DNA from: Flammeovirgaceae bacterium
GTDB lineage: Bacteria > Bacteroidota > Bacteroidia > Cytophagales > Cyclobacteriaceae
DNA length: 64,000 nucleotides
Direction of reading: 5' to 3'
Assembly: GCA_020635915.1 (NCBI GenBank)
Contig: JACJYU010000002.1
Coordinates: 310,001-374,000 of the forward strand
The translations under genes and the position numbers were made by a program. The notes under the pieces were generated by a model that saw only the letters and a program-made list of their open reading frames with translations, was not told the origin of the DNA and searched no databases. This document shows positions 8,506 through 17,277 of the stretch, piece by piece; position 1 is the first letter of the stretch; each line of letters starts with the position of its first letter.

Positions 8506-8880
8506 TTATTTCCCGCCAGTGCCAAAGAATTTGACCCAGTCGCCACCATTTACCCTTAATTCGTTTCCAGCGCGTTCAAATAAATAGATGCCTACCCTTT
8601 TGCCGTCCACTTCAATCGGCACCAACACATAGCCTGCCTCCCCTTCCATCTGATGGATGGCCTTTCGCACGTTTTCATTTTCAACTTCAAAGATTTCCAC
8701 CACAATCGAACAGGACGGATGGGGGGACTTCACTGCGTACGGGTATTTGCCCAAAGTGAGGAGTTCGTACCCGAAAACCCGCCTTGTCTCAATGTACTTT
8801 AAACCATACCGGTAAATATTGTAATTTGCCATGCCCCTGCGGAGCGAGCCATAAAAAGCATATAGGTTTGTCCCTGCCAT
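8506..8880 (-). CDS. Gamma-glutamylcyclotransferase (AIG2-like) family protein
   Basis: A protein of 124 residues when started at the ATG at 8878-8880; an in-frame ATG at 8955 would add a Cys-rich stretch of 25 residues unlike the family, so the shorter form is chosen. The substrate-loop motif YGSLRRG is at residues 10-16 and the catalytic Glu is probably Glu79 in QMEGEAGY. Family enzymes release 5-oxoproline from gamma-glutamyl amines or peptides, but many members have no tested substrate. It is divergent from alanine dehydrogenase. Confidence 0.8.
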   Translation of the reverse strand: MAGTNLYAFYGSLRRGMANYNIYRYGLKYIETRRVFGYELLTLGKYPYAVKSPHPSCSIVVEIFEVENENVRKAIHQMEGEAGYVLVPIEVDGKRVGIYLFERAGNELRVNGGDWVKFFGTGGK

Positions 8881-8971
8881 ATTGCAGCAAAATTGGATAA
8901 TTTGACCTTCGCAATAACATTCGGGTGCTATATTTACAGGGTTTTTATTTGACACAATAAATTAAAAAACA

Positions 8972-10084
8972 ATGATAGTTGGAGTCCCAAAAGAAATAAA
9001 GAACAACGAGAACAGGGTGGCCCTCACCCCTGCCGGGTCACAAGAATTGACCAAAAGCGGCCATACCGTATATGTACAATCCACCGCGGGCGTAGGAAGC
9101 GGTTTTAGCGATGAAGATTACCAGGGCGCTGGCGCTAAGATACTTTCCACTGCAAAAGAAGTGTATGAGGTGGCCGAAATGATCATGAAGGTAAAGGAGC
9201 CTATTGAGCCCGAGTACAAGCTGATCAAAAAGGACCAACTGGTCTTCACCTATTTCCACTTTGCTTCCTACGAACCGTTGACCAAGGCGATGATTGAAAC
9301 CGGTGCGGTTTGCCTTGCTTACGAAACGGTGGAAAAGGACAGGGGGCTGCCCTTGCTTGTGCCCATGTCGGAAGTGGCGGGGCGGATGGCCATCCAGGAG
9401 GGCGCCAAGTACCTGGAAAAGCCCTTAAAGGGGCGTGGGATCCTGTTGGGGGGCGTGCCCGGGGTGATGCCTGCCAAGGTCCTTGTGCTGGGCGGTGGCG
9501 TGGTGGGCACCAATGCGGCCAAAATTGCCGCGGGAATGGGCGCGGACGTTATCATCGCGGACGTCAACCTCAACCGCCTCCGCTACCTCGATGATGTGAT
9601 GCCCAAGAACGTCAGCACGATGGCCTCCAATGAATACGTCATCCGTGAGTTAGTGAAAACCCACGACCTGATCATCGGGGCGGTATTGATCCCTGGCGCC
9701 AAGGCACCGAAGCTGATCTCCAGGGACATGCTCAAGACCATGCGGCCTGGCACCGTACTGGTGGATGTGGCCGTTGACCAGGGTGGCTGCATCGAAACCT
9801 GCAAGCCCACCACCCATGAAGACCCGACCTTTATCATTGACGATGTGGTCCACTATTGTGTGGCCAACATGCCAGGGGCAGTACCGTATACCTCCACCCT
9901 GGCCCTTACCAATGCCACGCTCCCTTATGCCCTCAAGCTGGCCAACCAGGGATGGAAAAAGGCATGCCTTGCCAACGAAGATTTGAAGTTGGGGCTGAAC
10001 GTGATACAGGGCAAAGTGGTGTACAAAGCCGTTGCCAATGCCTTCAACCTGCCCTATACCCCTGTTGAAGAATTTTTGAAGTAG
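8972..10084 (+). CDS. ald: Alanine dehydrogenase
   Basis: A 370-residue NAD-dependent enzyme that interconverts L-alanine with pyruvate plus ammonia. It begins with MIVGVPKEIKNNENRVALTP and keeps the known active-site residues at their usual positions: Arg15, Lys75 (VKEP) and His96 (YFHFAS). A Rossmann loop VLVLGGGVVGTNAA lies near residue 170. Full length for the family. It stands alone as a transcription unit, followed at 10108 by a strong hairpin terminator. Confidence 0.96.
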   Translation: MIVGVPKEIKNNENRVALTPAGSQELTKSGHTVYVQSTAGVGSGFSDEDYQGAGAKILSTAKEVYEVAEMIMKVKEPIEPEYKLIKKDQLVFTYFHFASYEPLTKAMIETGAVCLAYETVEKDRGLPLLVPMSEVAGRMAIQEGAKYLEKPLKGRGILLGGVPGVMPAKVLVLGGGVVGTNAAKIAAGMGADVIIADVNLNRLRYLDDVMPKNVSTMASNEYVIRELVKTHDLIIGAVLIPGAKAPKLISRDMLKTMRPGTVLVDVAVDQGGCIETCKPTTHEDPTFIIDDVVHYCVANMPGAVPYTSTLALTNATLPYALKLANQGWKKACLANEDLKLGLNVIQGKVVYKAVANAFNLPYTPVEEFLK

Positions 10085-10107
10085 CTTGTTAGGAAAAACC
10101 CTGCATG

Positions 10108-10142
10108 GGGGCGGGCCACCTGCCGGTGGCCCGCCCCTTTTC
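10108..10142 (+). terminator. Intrinsic terminator of ald
   Basis: A perfect 13-bp GC-rich stem (10108-10120 with 10125-10137) with a TGCC loop is followed by TTTTCTT on the plus strand. It lies between the convergent ald and HsdR-N-like genes and has a good T tract only in the ald direction. Confidence 0.8.
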
Positions 10143-10143
10143 T

Positions 10144-10584
10144 TCAAAATTCGGGGAACTTGTCCAGGAACATCGCCTCCTGGCCCCACTCCGGGGCACG
10201 CCAACAATAGTGCACCATCCCGTTGGTCACAGCCAGGTACTTCGCCCCGATGGTCATGTTGTAGACGGCAATTTGGTTGAAGGCCTTCTGGGTCAATTTT
10301 ATCGAAGCCGATTTGCACTCCACCAACATCCAGGGCCGGCCTTCCCGGTCCCTGATGAGGATATCCGACCGCTTCTGCAATTTATTGAAGGTAAGGCTCC
10401 CCTCAATCCTGAACAACGACTTCGGATAGCCATGGTTTTTGATCAGGTGGTGGACAAAATGCTGCCGTACCCACTCCTCGGGGGTGAGCACCACATATTT
10501 CTTCCTTATGGCATCAAATATCCAGGCTTTGCCCTGTTCTTTTTTTACAATGGCAGGAATGGAGGGAAGGTTGAGGGGAGCCAC
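10144..10584 (-). CDS. Orphan HsdR N-terminal-domain (PD-(D/E)xK nuclease-like) protein
   Basis: A 146-residue protein made only of the domain found at the N-terminus of type I restriction HsdR subunits. The nuclease signature is complete: Asp74 in RSDILI, then Glu89-Cys-Lys91 in VECKS, which is the D...ExK metal site. No helicase motor, methylase or specificity gene is near. It could be a small nuclease, a DNA-repair factor or an inactive binding domain. The start is GTG at 10584; no ATG precedes the conserved part. It is convergent with ald. Confidence 0.78.
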   Translation of the reverse strand: MAPLNLPSIPAIVKKEQGKAWIFDAIRKKYVVLTPEEWVRQHFVHHLIKNHGYPKSLFRIEGSLTFNKLQKRSDILIRDREGRPWMLVECKSASIKLTQKAFNQIAVYNMTIGAKYLAVTNGMVHYCWRAPEWGQEAMFLDKFPEF

Positions 10585-10689
10585 AGTTTCAAATTATTAA
10601 TTATTACATTAAGAATTTACCGCAACAAGCATAATTTGCCAGTACAATAAAAGACAACACCTGCACACAAGGCCACAAATATCGAAATA

Positions 10690-11460
10690 ATGAAAACGAA
10701 ACAAGAAATAGTGGAGAACTGGCTGCCCCGGTATACCGGAGTGGCCCTGAAAGACTTTGGCAAGGACATCCTGTTGACGAATTTCGACAATTACATCCAC
10801 AAGTTTGCCCAATGGCACGGGGTGCCGGTACAAGGCCAGGACAAGGCCATGCTCAGTGCTACCGCAGAAGGCATTACCATTATCAATTTTGGAATGGGGA
10901 GCCCCAATGCCGCCACCATTATCGATTGCCTGTCGGCCATCAGGCCCAATGCGCTGCTCTTTCTCGGCAAGTGCGGGGGGTTAAAAAAGAAGAACGATAT
11001 CGGTGACTTCATCCTTCCCATTGCCGCGATCCGCGGGGAGGGCACCTCCAACGACTATTTGCCACCCGAAGTGCCTGCCCTGCCGGCATTTGCCCTCCAG
11101 AAGGCCATATCCACCACCATAAGGGACTTCAGCCAGGACTACTGGACGGGCACCATCTACACCACCAACAGGCGGGTATGGGAATGGGATGAACCTTTTA
11201 AAGAATACCTTAGGAAAATAAGGGTAATGGGCATCGATATGGAAACGGCCACCATATTTTCCACTGCCTTTTTCAATGAAATACCTGCCGGGGCCTTGTT
11301 GCTGGTTTCTGACCAGCCCATGATCGCAGAGGGGGTAAAAACCGAGCTAAGCGACAAAGAAGTGACCCATGCCTTTGTTGACCTGCACCTAAAAATAGGG
11401 ATCCAATCGCTCAAGCAACTGATCAACAAGGGCATTACCGTGAAGCACCTGCGGTATTAG
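10690..11460 (+). CDS. amn: AMP nucleosidase
   Basis: A 256-residue protein of the nucleoside-phosphorylase fold, the short AMP-nucleosidase form found in Bacteroidota. It splits AMP to adenine and ribose 5-phosphate. The phosphate/ribose loop FGMGSPNAATI (near residue 75), the FLGKCGGL strand and the nucleoside-binding GIDMETATIFS segment are in place. The last 26 bases overlap the last bases of the convergent MFS gene, so both C-termini are encoded on opposite strands of the same DNA. Confidence 0.88.
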   Translation: MKTKQEIVENWLPRYTGVALKDFGKDILLTNFDNYIHKFAQWHGVPVQGQDKAMLSATAEGITIINFGMGSPNAATIIDCLSAIRPNALLFLGKCGGLKKKNDIGDFILPIAAIRGEGTSNDYLPPEVPALPAFALQKAISTTIRDFSQDYWTGTIYTTNRRVWEWDEPFKEYLRKIRVMGIDMETATIFSTAFFNEIPAGALLLVSDQPMIAEGVKTELSDKEVTHAFVDLHLKIGIQSLKQLINKGITVKHLRY

Positions 11461-12766
11461 CCTTTTTAAGGTTTTCGGATTTTACAAGGGCCAACATCGC
11501 CATGCCCACGATGAAGAACAAGGCCAGTACCAGGGCGCTGTTCCGCATGTTCCCCGTCAGTTGGTTGATAAGGCCAAAGGAAAAAGTGCCCAATACGATG
11601 GAAAGGTTGTAGGCCACGTCAAAGAAGCTGAAATACGAGGCGTGGTCTATGGCGTTTTCAGGAATCAATTTCGTGTAGGTGGCCCTGGCCAGGGATTGAA
11701 CGCCCCCCATGATCATGCCCACCACAAAGGCCAACGCGTAGAACTGGTTTTCAGTGGAGATAAAATAGGCGGCAATGCAAACCACCACCCAGATGCCAAT
11801 CATGCCCAGCAGGGCCACTTTGTTGCCGTTGGCAGCCGAAAACCTGGCCGAAAGCCACGCCCCTACGGACGCCACCAATTGGATGAGCAAAATGGTCATG
11901 ATCAACTTATTGCTTTCCATCTGCAATACATCCGTGCCAAACAGGGTCGCCAAATACATGACCGTTTGCACCCCCATGTTAAAAAAGAAAAAGGCAGCGA
12001 GGTACTTCTTTAGGTCGGGCGAGGCCTTCAGGCTTTGCCACACCTTGAGGAGCTCTGCATATCCCTTGGTCCAAATATTGCCGGAGGCTTTCCTGCCATA
12101 AGGGTTTTCCGGCACATAGCGGAAGGTGATCAATGAAAAGCCCATCCACCACAAGCCCACCAACAAAAACGTAAACCTGACCGCACCCCCTTCGGTGGCA
12201 AAACCAAACGAATCGAAATAGGTAATGATAAACAAGCAAATTACCATGAGGATCACACTTCCATAATACCCCATGGAATACCCGCGGGCGCTGGTGGCAT
12301 CGTACCTGTCGATGGTCACGATTTCCGGCAGGAAGGCATCGTAAAACACCAGGCTGCCGGAATAGCCTATACTGGCGAGCATGGAGCAAACTATGGCCCA
12401 TTCCAAATCGCCCACGTCCCTAAAAAAATAAAGGCCCATGCACGCCATGCTGCCCAGCGCCACAAATACCTTCATGTAAGCCTTTTTCCTCCCTGCATAG
12501 TCGGCCATTCCCGACAGCAGCGGCAAGATAAGGGCCACGATAAAAAAGGAAAACGAGAGTGCATAGGTATAGAGCACTGAATTGTTAAGGGAAAACCCGA
12601 GGAAGGCCACGGTATCCCCCCTTTCCGTTACCGCCACGGCCTTATAATAAACAGGAAAGATGGCGGAAGTAATGACCAGGGAGTATACGGAGTTGGCCCA
12701 ATCGTACATGCACCACGCCCTGATGGTGCGGGTGTTGTTGAGCTGTGGGGAGACAGCAGAGTCCAT
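11435..12766 (-). CDS. MFS transporter, UMF1/Atg22-like
   Basis: A 443-residue membrane protein with about eleven or twelve hydrophobic segments. The N-terminal RAWCMYDWANSVYSLVI and the AFLPEI and ATYTKLIPENAIDHASYFSFFD segments are typical of the UMF1 group of the major facilitator superfamily. Bacterial members are mostly uncharacterised exporters; no substrate can be assigned. The start lies just downstream of the terminator of the ExbBD operon, and the end overlaps amn by 26 bases. Confidence 0.85.
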   Translation of the reverse strand: MDSAVSPQLNNTRTIRAWCMYDWANSVYSLVITSAIFPVYYKAVAVTERGDTVAFLGFSLNNSVLYTYALSFSFFIVALILPLLSGMADYAGRKKAYMKVFVALGSMACMGLYFFRDVGDLEWAIVCSMLASIGYSGSLVFYDAFLPEIVTIDRYDATSARGYSMGYYGSVILMVICLFIITYFDSFGFATEGGAVRFTFLLVGLWWMGFSLITFRYVPENPYGRKASGNIWTKGYAELLKVWQSLKASPDLKKYLAAFFFFNMGVQTVMYLATLFGTDVLQMESNKLIMTILLIQLVASVGAWLSARFSAANGNKVALLGMIGIWVVVCIAAYFISTENQFYALAFVVGMIMGGVQSLARATYTKLIPENAIDHASYFSFFDVAYNLSIVLGTFSFGLINQLTGNMRNSALVLALFFIVGMAMLALVKSENLKKANTAGASR

Positions 12767-12775
12767 AAAATCACA

Positions 12776-12810
12776 AAGGCCCCTTCCAGGTTTGTCCTGG
12801 AAGGGGCCTT
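12776..12810 (-). terminator. Hairpin terminator after the ExbB/ExbD operon
   Basis: A perfect 15-bp stem (12776-12790 with 12796-12810) with a 5-base loop stands between the last exbD stop (12836) and the start of the MFS gene (12766), both on the minus strand. The tail on that strand is TTGTGATTTTA, a weak T tract. Confidence 0.7.
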
Positions 12811-12835
12811 CATTTATTTCAAGTGAAAAAACAAA

Positions 12836-13300
12836 TTACCTGTTTTCGGATTTTTGCAGGGTCGAGTACAAAATCTTCCGGGCATTGGCCTTTCTGAGTT
12901 CCGTCTCCACGTCTGCAATAATTCCGCGCTTGGCTTCCCTGTCCACCTTCATGGCGATGGTCAACTGCTCACGCTCGTTTTCAGGAAGCTCGTCTTTTTT
13001 ACGGTTTACCCACAAGATGATATCGCTTGGCTCAATAAAGGCATCGTCTGCCTGTATTTTTGGCTCCGTGCCAAACTGTTCTGACTTTTTGGGCTCCCCG
13101 ATATAAAGGTTGGTCACCAGCGACTTGCGTTGCAACTTCCTCAACTGTGTGGCCTGGGGGATACGCTGCATTACGTCCACCGCTGTTTTCCTCAATTCGG
13201 TCGTCACCATAAAGAAGAACAACAACATGAATACCACGTCAGGCATGGAAGATGTGGGGATGTCCTGCTTTACTTTCGTTTTTTTTCTAAACTTAGACAT
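12836..13300 (-). CDS. exbD: ExbD/TolR biopolymer transport protein (second copy)
   Basis: A 154-residue protein with a short basic N-terminus, one membrane helix and a periplasmic domain. The helix contains SMPDVVFMLLFFFMVTT with Asp21, the residue that in the family carries protons for coupling to TonB. It follows the other exbD gene after 13 bases and is the last gene of the operon exbB-X-exbD-exbD. The two ExbD copies differ clearly in their periplasmic domains, so they may form a heterodimer or serve different TonB partners. Confidence 0.9.
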   Translation of the reverse strand: MSKFRKKTKVKQDIPTSSMPDVVFMLLFFFMVTTELRKTAVDVMQRIPQATQLRKLQRKSLVTNLYIGEPKKSEQFGTEPKIQADDAFIEPSDIILWVNRKKDELPENEREQLTIAMKVDREAKRGIIADVETELRKANARKILYSTLQKSENR

Positions 13301-13313
13301 AGTTCAAATTTTA

Positions 13314-13871
13314 TCAGTTTCCTCCTGCCTTGGTAGGCTCGGCAATGGATATGTTCATAGGTATCCCTTCCCTGCCTTTGTCATATATCCGTTTGTTCTC
13401 CGGGTTGTTCAGGTCAGAGGCAACTTTCCTAAATTCCTCATTGGTAACGCCCGCCTGCTCGGCATATATGTCATAATAGGCAGCCTGGGCAATGTCCAGT
13501 ATTTCAATAAACCTTTTGTGCGTGGTACCCCTGTCGGTCTTCAACGACACGATGGCCTTTTCAGGGTTGTCAGAGCTTTTAGGGTCTGCCCCATTGTTCA
13601 GTATGAACTTCTTGATCATGTCCTTCAACCCTGACACGTCCTCCATGGGCTCCCCTTCCACCAGAAGGGCATCAGAGGAGTTGACCTGGATTTTGAACAT
13701 GTTGCGCTCCGGGATTTTAATGTCTTCCGTTTGCGCCTCCGGGGGCGGAGGAAGCTGCATACTCAATCCTTTGTCATTGGGCATCGTGGTGGTGACCAAA
13801 AAGAAGGTCAACAACAAGAACGCAATGTCGGCCATTGAGGCATTCGGTATTTCTGGGGTACTCTTAGCCAT
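13314..13871 (-). CDS. exbD: ExbD/TolR biopolymer transport protein (first copy)
   Basis: A 185-residue protein: short N-terminus, one membrane helix with NASMADIAFLLLTFFLVTT and the conserved Asp15, then a periplasmic domain of about 140 residues. It shares one base with the end of the upstream 105-residue membrane-protein gene, a sign of coupled translation. With ExbB it should use the proton gradient to drive TonB-dependent outer-membrane uptake. Confidence 0.92.
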   Translation of the reverse strand: MAKSTPEIPNASMADIAFLLLTFFLVTTTMPNDKGLSMQLPPPPEAQTEDIKIPERNMFKIQVNSSDALLVEGEPMEDVSGLKDMIKKFILNNGADPKSSDNPEKAIVSLKTDRGTTHKRFIEILDIAQAAYYDIYAEQAGVTNEEFRKVASDLNNPENKRIYDKGREGIPMNISIAEPTKAGGN

Positions 13872-14188
13872 TATTTAAGGGCTTTATTGATTTCTGAGAA
13901 CACGATTCCTATCAGGGCAACAAAAAACACAATGTAAAACATGGTCAATCCTGCCCCTATCAATTTGGAGCTACTTTCGCCAACCCCCTGGGCAGTGTAT
14001 TTGGCCGTTACCTCCGATCCGGACAAGCCGAAGGAGATAAGGAACAACACCACCAACGCGCCCAGCCCCATAGCGGACTTTAGAAGTTCCTTAGGGGATT
14101 TAAACGCATTGATCAAAGGAAGTATTACTGCTGCAACAACCGCTATCAGCAGCAGGCCATAGCCCACATATAATCCGATATCTTCCAT
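13871..14188 (-). CDS. Small membrane protein within the ExbB/ExbD operon
   Basis: A 105-residue protein with three predicted membrane helices (about 6-25, 40-57 and 82-98). No family motif is known to me. Its place between exbB and the first exbD, one base after exbB and one base into exbD, is the usual arrangement in Cytophagales-like genomes and suggests it is a structural or assembly partner of the proton channel. That role is inferred from gene order alone. Confidence 0.75.
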   Translation of the reverse strand: MEDIGLYVGYGLLLIAVVAAVILPLINAFKSPKELLKSAMGLGALVVLFLISFGLSGSEVTAKYTAQGVGESSSKLIGAGLTMFYIVFFVALIGIVFSEINKALK

Positions 14189-14189
14189 A

Positions 14190-15005
14190 TTACTTTACGA
14201 TTTTATGCTTCACCAACAAATCAACCAGGGAGATGGAAGCATCTTCCATATCGTTTACCAGGCTGTCTATTTTGGAAACAAGGTAGTTATAAAATACTTG
14301 AAGGATCATACCTACGATAAGGCCACCTACAGTAGTCAACAAGGCAGTTTTCATACCACCGGCAACCACCTGGGGGGAAATATCACCGGCAGCCTCGATG
14401 GCATCAAATGCGCCCACCATACCAATTACCGTTCCAAAGAACCCAAGCATGGGGCCCAGTGAAATAAACAATGAAATCCAGATCAAGCCTTTTTCCAGGC
14501 GGCCCATCTCAACGCCACCGTAAGAAACGATGGACTTCTCTACCATTTCCATCCCTTCGGAAGACCTCATAAGCCCCTGGGTGAAGATGGAGGCCACAGG
14601 GCCTTTTGTATTTTTGGTCACATCTTTTGCCGCTTCAATCCCGCCTTTGGACAGGGCATCTTCAATTTTGGCCAAAAGTTTTTTGGTATTGGTGGTAGCC
14701 AGGTTCAAGGTAATGATCCTTTCAATTGAAACCGCCAATCCAAAGATCAAACAGATTAGGATTGGCCACATGAACGGGGCACCACCTTCAATAAATTTTT
14801 CTTTGATCCTTTGATGAAAACTGGCCTCTTCGGTAGTGGCATCTGTGGCAACATCCATTACCGGAGCCTGGTCCTGTTCTGAAGATACAGCTTCAGTCTG
14901 TTCGCTCCCTGTTTGAGTGGAGTCTCCTTCCTGGGCCATGGCCAGGGTGAAAGACCCAAAAATCAGAACCCCGAATAGAGCGAGAATAGCAAATTGTTTT
15001 TTCAT
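14190..15005 (-). CDS. exbB: MotA/TolQ/ExbB proton channel protein
   Basis: A 271-residue channel subunit that powers TonB together with ExbD. It starts with a signal-peptide-like segment ending in AMAQ and has an acidic, low-complexity periplasmic stretch (about 25-65), an N-terminal extension often seen in Bacteroidota ExbB. Three membrane helices follow (about 79-97, 170-193 and 217-240), the latter two with the small-residue pattern LGPMLGFFGTVIGMVGAF and LLTTVGGLIVGMI of the family. It is the first gene of a four-gene operon with a good promoter upstream. Confidence 0.92.
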   Translation of the reverse strand: MKKQFAILALFGVLIFGSFTLAMAQEGDSTQTGSEQTEAVSSEQDQAPVMDVATDATTEEASFHQRIKEKFIEGGAPFMWPILICLIFGLAVSIERIITLNLATTNTKKLLAKIEDALSKGGIEAAKDVTKNTKGPVASIFTQGLMRSSEGMEMVEKSIVSYGGVEMGRLEKGLIWISLFISLGPMLGFFGTVIGMVGAFDAIEAAGDISPQVVAGGMKTALLTTVGGLIVGMILQVFYNYLVSKIDSLVNDMEDASISLVDLLVKHKIVK

Positions 15006-15036
15006 GGTTTAAGGTTTAAGATATACTTGAAGTGGC

Positions 15037-15069
15037 CAAAATTAAAGGTTTTGTTCATTTCTAAGCAAA
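15037..15069 (-). promoter_or_regulatory. Promoter of the ExbB/ExbD operon
   Basis: On the minus strand TTTG (15066-15069) and TAATTTTG (15037-15044) are 21 bases apart, an exact Bacteroidota promoter. The start codon is about 32 bases downstream of the -7 element. The rest of 15070-15203 is A+T-rich and shows no gene. Confidence 0.6.
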
Positions 15070-15203
15070 ATTTCCAAAAAAAAATACAAAATAATCTTAA
15101 GGCTTTTCGCGCTACTACCATAGAATGCCCATTCACTCCGTTGGTCACACAGAATTTTATTTGTTGGAAAATTTTACATGGTGACAAATGATGAAAAACT
15201 GAA

Positions 15204-15235
15204 TTTGTTCAATGGTTTTATTATCCATTTCTTTG
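15204..15235 (+). promoter_or_regulatory. Promoter of tRNA-Ser
   Basis: TTTG (15204-15207), 20 bases, then TTTCTTTG (15228-15235), a one-base variant of TAnnTTTG. It ends 13 bases before the mature tRNA. The same variant and spacing occur before acpP. Confidence 0.5.
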
Positions 15236-15248
15236 TGGCTGAATTTTT

Positions 15249-15333
15249 GGAGAGGTGGCAGAGTGGCTGAACGCGCACGCTTGGAAAGCGTGTTTACGGA
15301 AACGTAACGAGGGTTCGAATCCCTCCCTCTCCG
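15249..15333 (+). tRNA. tRNA-Ser (GGA)
   Basis: An 85-nt class II tRNA. The acceptor stem GGAGAGG pairs with CCTCTCC, with G as discriminator base. The anticodon loop TTGGAAA gives anticodon GGA, and there is a long variable arm as expected for serine. The T arm is GAGGG-TTCGAAT-CCCTC. The 3' CCA is not encoded and must be added. Confidence 0.96.
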
Positions 15334-15352
15334 CATTTTAGGACAATCCGCC

Positions 15353-15378
15353 CGCCTGCCACAGGCGCCCATTTTGGC
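15353..15378 (+). terminator. Hairpin downstream of tRNA-Ser
   Basis: CGCCTG-CCA-CAGGCG (15353-15367) is followed after a few bases by TTTT. It may end the tRNA transcript, but the stem is short; hairpins with a CCTGCCACAGG core are also scattered in related genomes, so it could be a dispersed repeat. Confidence 0.35.
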
Positions 15379-15448
15379 CAGTCCTGCCCAACCGTTCCCG
15401 GCCTTTGGGGCCTCCAACCCCCTACTGCAAGATGTGGTAGCCGCGAGG

Positions 15449-16513
15449 TCAGCCTTCCGTTAGCTCCCCGCACAAAGCCTTCCCTATCCATTGCCGCGCA
15501 TGGCCGGTCCCCCCTTCGCCCAACAGCAGCATCAGTTTGGTAATGGCCGCCTCCGTGGTCATGTCTGCCCCGCTGGCCACCCCTATCTCCTCCAGGGCCT
15601 TGCTGGTGGCGTACTTGCCCTGGGTCACCATCCCACCGGGGCATTGTGATATGTTCAGGATAAGGATATTGCCGGCAACGGCATCCTTTAGCAGCGCCAA
15701 AAACCAGGGGGCACTGGGGGCATTCCCTGCCCCATAGGTTTCCAGCACCAAGGCCTTCAGGCCGGGGGTGGCCAATACCGCCCTTACAAAGGGTTCGCTG
15801 ATTCCCGGGAACAGTTTCATGAGGGCTACGTGGGTATCAAACCGCGACCTCATCGACAACTTGCCGGTGGGGCGCGCCCTAATGGCCTCGGTGGCATAGT
15901 CGATCTTTACCCCGGCCTTGGCCAGGGGCGGGTAATTTTCGGAATGGAACGCATCGAAGTACATGCTCTCCACTTTCCTTGCACGGCAACCGCGGATCAA
16001 TTCATAATCAAAATAGATGCACACCTCAGGGACAATGGGCTTGCCCTCGTGCCGGGCGGAGGCGATCTCCAAGGCGGTGATCAAGTTTTCCCTCGCATCG
16101 GACCGCGGGTCGCTTATCGGCAACTGCGCCCCCGTAAAAATCACGGGCTTCGCCAGCCCTGGCAGCATAAAGCTCAAAGCGGAAGCGGTATAGGCCATGG
16201 TATCGGTGCCGTGCAGCACCACAAACCCATCCATTTCGTTGTGGTTTTCAAAAACAATTTTCCCTATGGCCTGCCAGTGTGCAGGCTCAATGTTGGAGGA
16301 GTCGATGGGGTGGTCAAAGGCAATCACGGTAATGTCGAGCAACAGGTTCCTTAAGGTGGGCAAATGGGACAGGATGTGGTTAAAATCAAACGGGACAAGC
16401 ACCCCGCTGGCATCGTGGGTCATGCCCAAAGTGCCCCCGGTATACACAATCATGACCCTGGCCTTTGGGTTGGCGGGAAGCGCGGTATTGATATTGACCT
16501 TATTGTAGTTCAT
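15449..16513 (-). CDS. ansA: Type I L-asparaginase
   Basis: A 354-residue amidohydrolase that turns L-asparagine into aspartate and ammonia. The two catalytic blocks are present: TGGT at 25-28, with nucleophile Thr28, and HGTDTM at 101-106, with Thr103 and Asp104. There is no signal peptide, which fits the cytoplasmic type I enzyme of housekeeping affinity. The start ATG overlaps the stop of tatD by four bases, so the two are co-translated. Confidence 0.92.
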   Translation of the reverse strand: MNYNKVNINTALPANPKARVMIVYTGGTLGMTHDASGVLVPFDFNHILSHLPTLRNLLLDITVIAFDHPIDSSNIEPAHWQAIGKIVFENHNEMDGFVVLHGTDTMAYTASALSFMLPGLAKPVIFTGAQLPISDPRSDARENLITALEIASARHEGKPIVPEVCIYFDYELIRGCRARKVESMYFDAFHSENYPPLAKAGVKIDYATEAIRARPTGKLSMRSRFDTHVALMKLFPGISEPFVRAVLATPGLKALVLETYGAGNAPSAPWFLALLKDAVAGNILILNISQCPGGMVTQGKYATSKALEEIGVASGADMTTEAAITKLMLLLGEGGTGHARQWIGKALCGELTEG

Positions 16514-17277
16514 TTGCCAAATAACCGTTGGACATTGGAAGTGGTCGCTTGTTGCAGCTCTTCCAGGGGTATTTTCCTCAGTTCGGCCACCCGCCTGGCG
16601 ATGATGGGAATATAGGCCGGTTCGTTCCGCTTGCCCCTGTGCGGCACCGGGCTCAGGTATGGGCTGTCCGTTTCCAAAACGATGGTATTGATGTCGAGTT
16701 CGGGGATGACTTTGTCCATTCCGCTGTTCTTAAAGGTGGACACCCCGCCCAGGCCGAGGTAAAACCCAAGTTTCGTGACCTGCCTGGCCTGCGCGACTGT
16801 GCCCGTAAAGCAGTGGAACACTCCTTTCAACTTATCATCGTGCAAGGCTTCCACCAGGGCAATGGTTTGATCGATCGAATCCCGGCAATGGACCACCACC
16901 GGCAACCCGTATTGCCTGGCCCAGTTCACTTGCACGGTGAAGGCTTCCTTTTGTTGCCCCCAGTAGGCCTTGTCCCAATAAAGGTCCGTGCCAATCTCCC
17001 CGATGGCGGCAAAAGGCCGCTTTGATAGCCACGACTCCACCACATACAGTTCTTTTTCAAAATCCTTTTTGACAGAGCAGGGATGAAGCCCCATCATGGA
17101 AATACATTGGGCAGGGTTTTTTGCCTCCACCTCCAACATATCGTCCACGGAAGTATGGTCGATGTTGGGCATATAGATTTTTTGCACATTGTTCCCCATG
17201 CACCTGCCCAAAACCTCCGCCCTGTCAGGGGCAAATTCCTTTAGGTATATGTGGGCATGGCTGTCTATCCAATACAT
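16510..17277 (-). CDS. TatD-family metal-dependent hydrolase
   Basis: A 255-residue TIM-barrel hydrolase of the TatD DNase family, likely acting on DNA 3' ends or D-aminoacyl-tRNA. The metal ligands are visible: DSHAHIY at residue 5 onward, GEIGTD near 94, VVHCRDS, the FHCFTG segment and LETDSPYLSP. Full length for the family. It is followed by ansA with a 4-base overlap, and its own start overlaps the end of a possible 52-residue upstream ORF. Confidence 0.9.
   Translation of the reverse strand: MYWIDSHAHIYLKEFAPDRAEVLGRCMGNNVQKIYMPNIDHTSVDDMLEVEAKNPAQCISMMGLHPCSVKKDFEKELYVVESWLSKRPFAAIGEIGTDLYWDKAYWGQQKEAFTVQVNWARQYGLPVVVHCRDSIDQTIALVEALHDDKLKGVFHCFTGTVAQARQVTKLGFYLGLGGVSTFKNSGMDKVIPELDINTIVLETDSPYLSPVPHRGKRNEPAYIPIIARRVAELRKIPLEELQQATTSNVQRLFGK

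Noticed and set aside
10144..10584. Type I restriction-modification system
   Set aside because: Only the N-terminal domain of HsdR is present; no methylase, specificity or helicase gene lies in the window.
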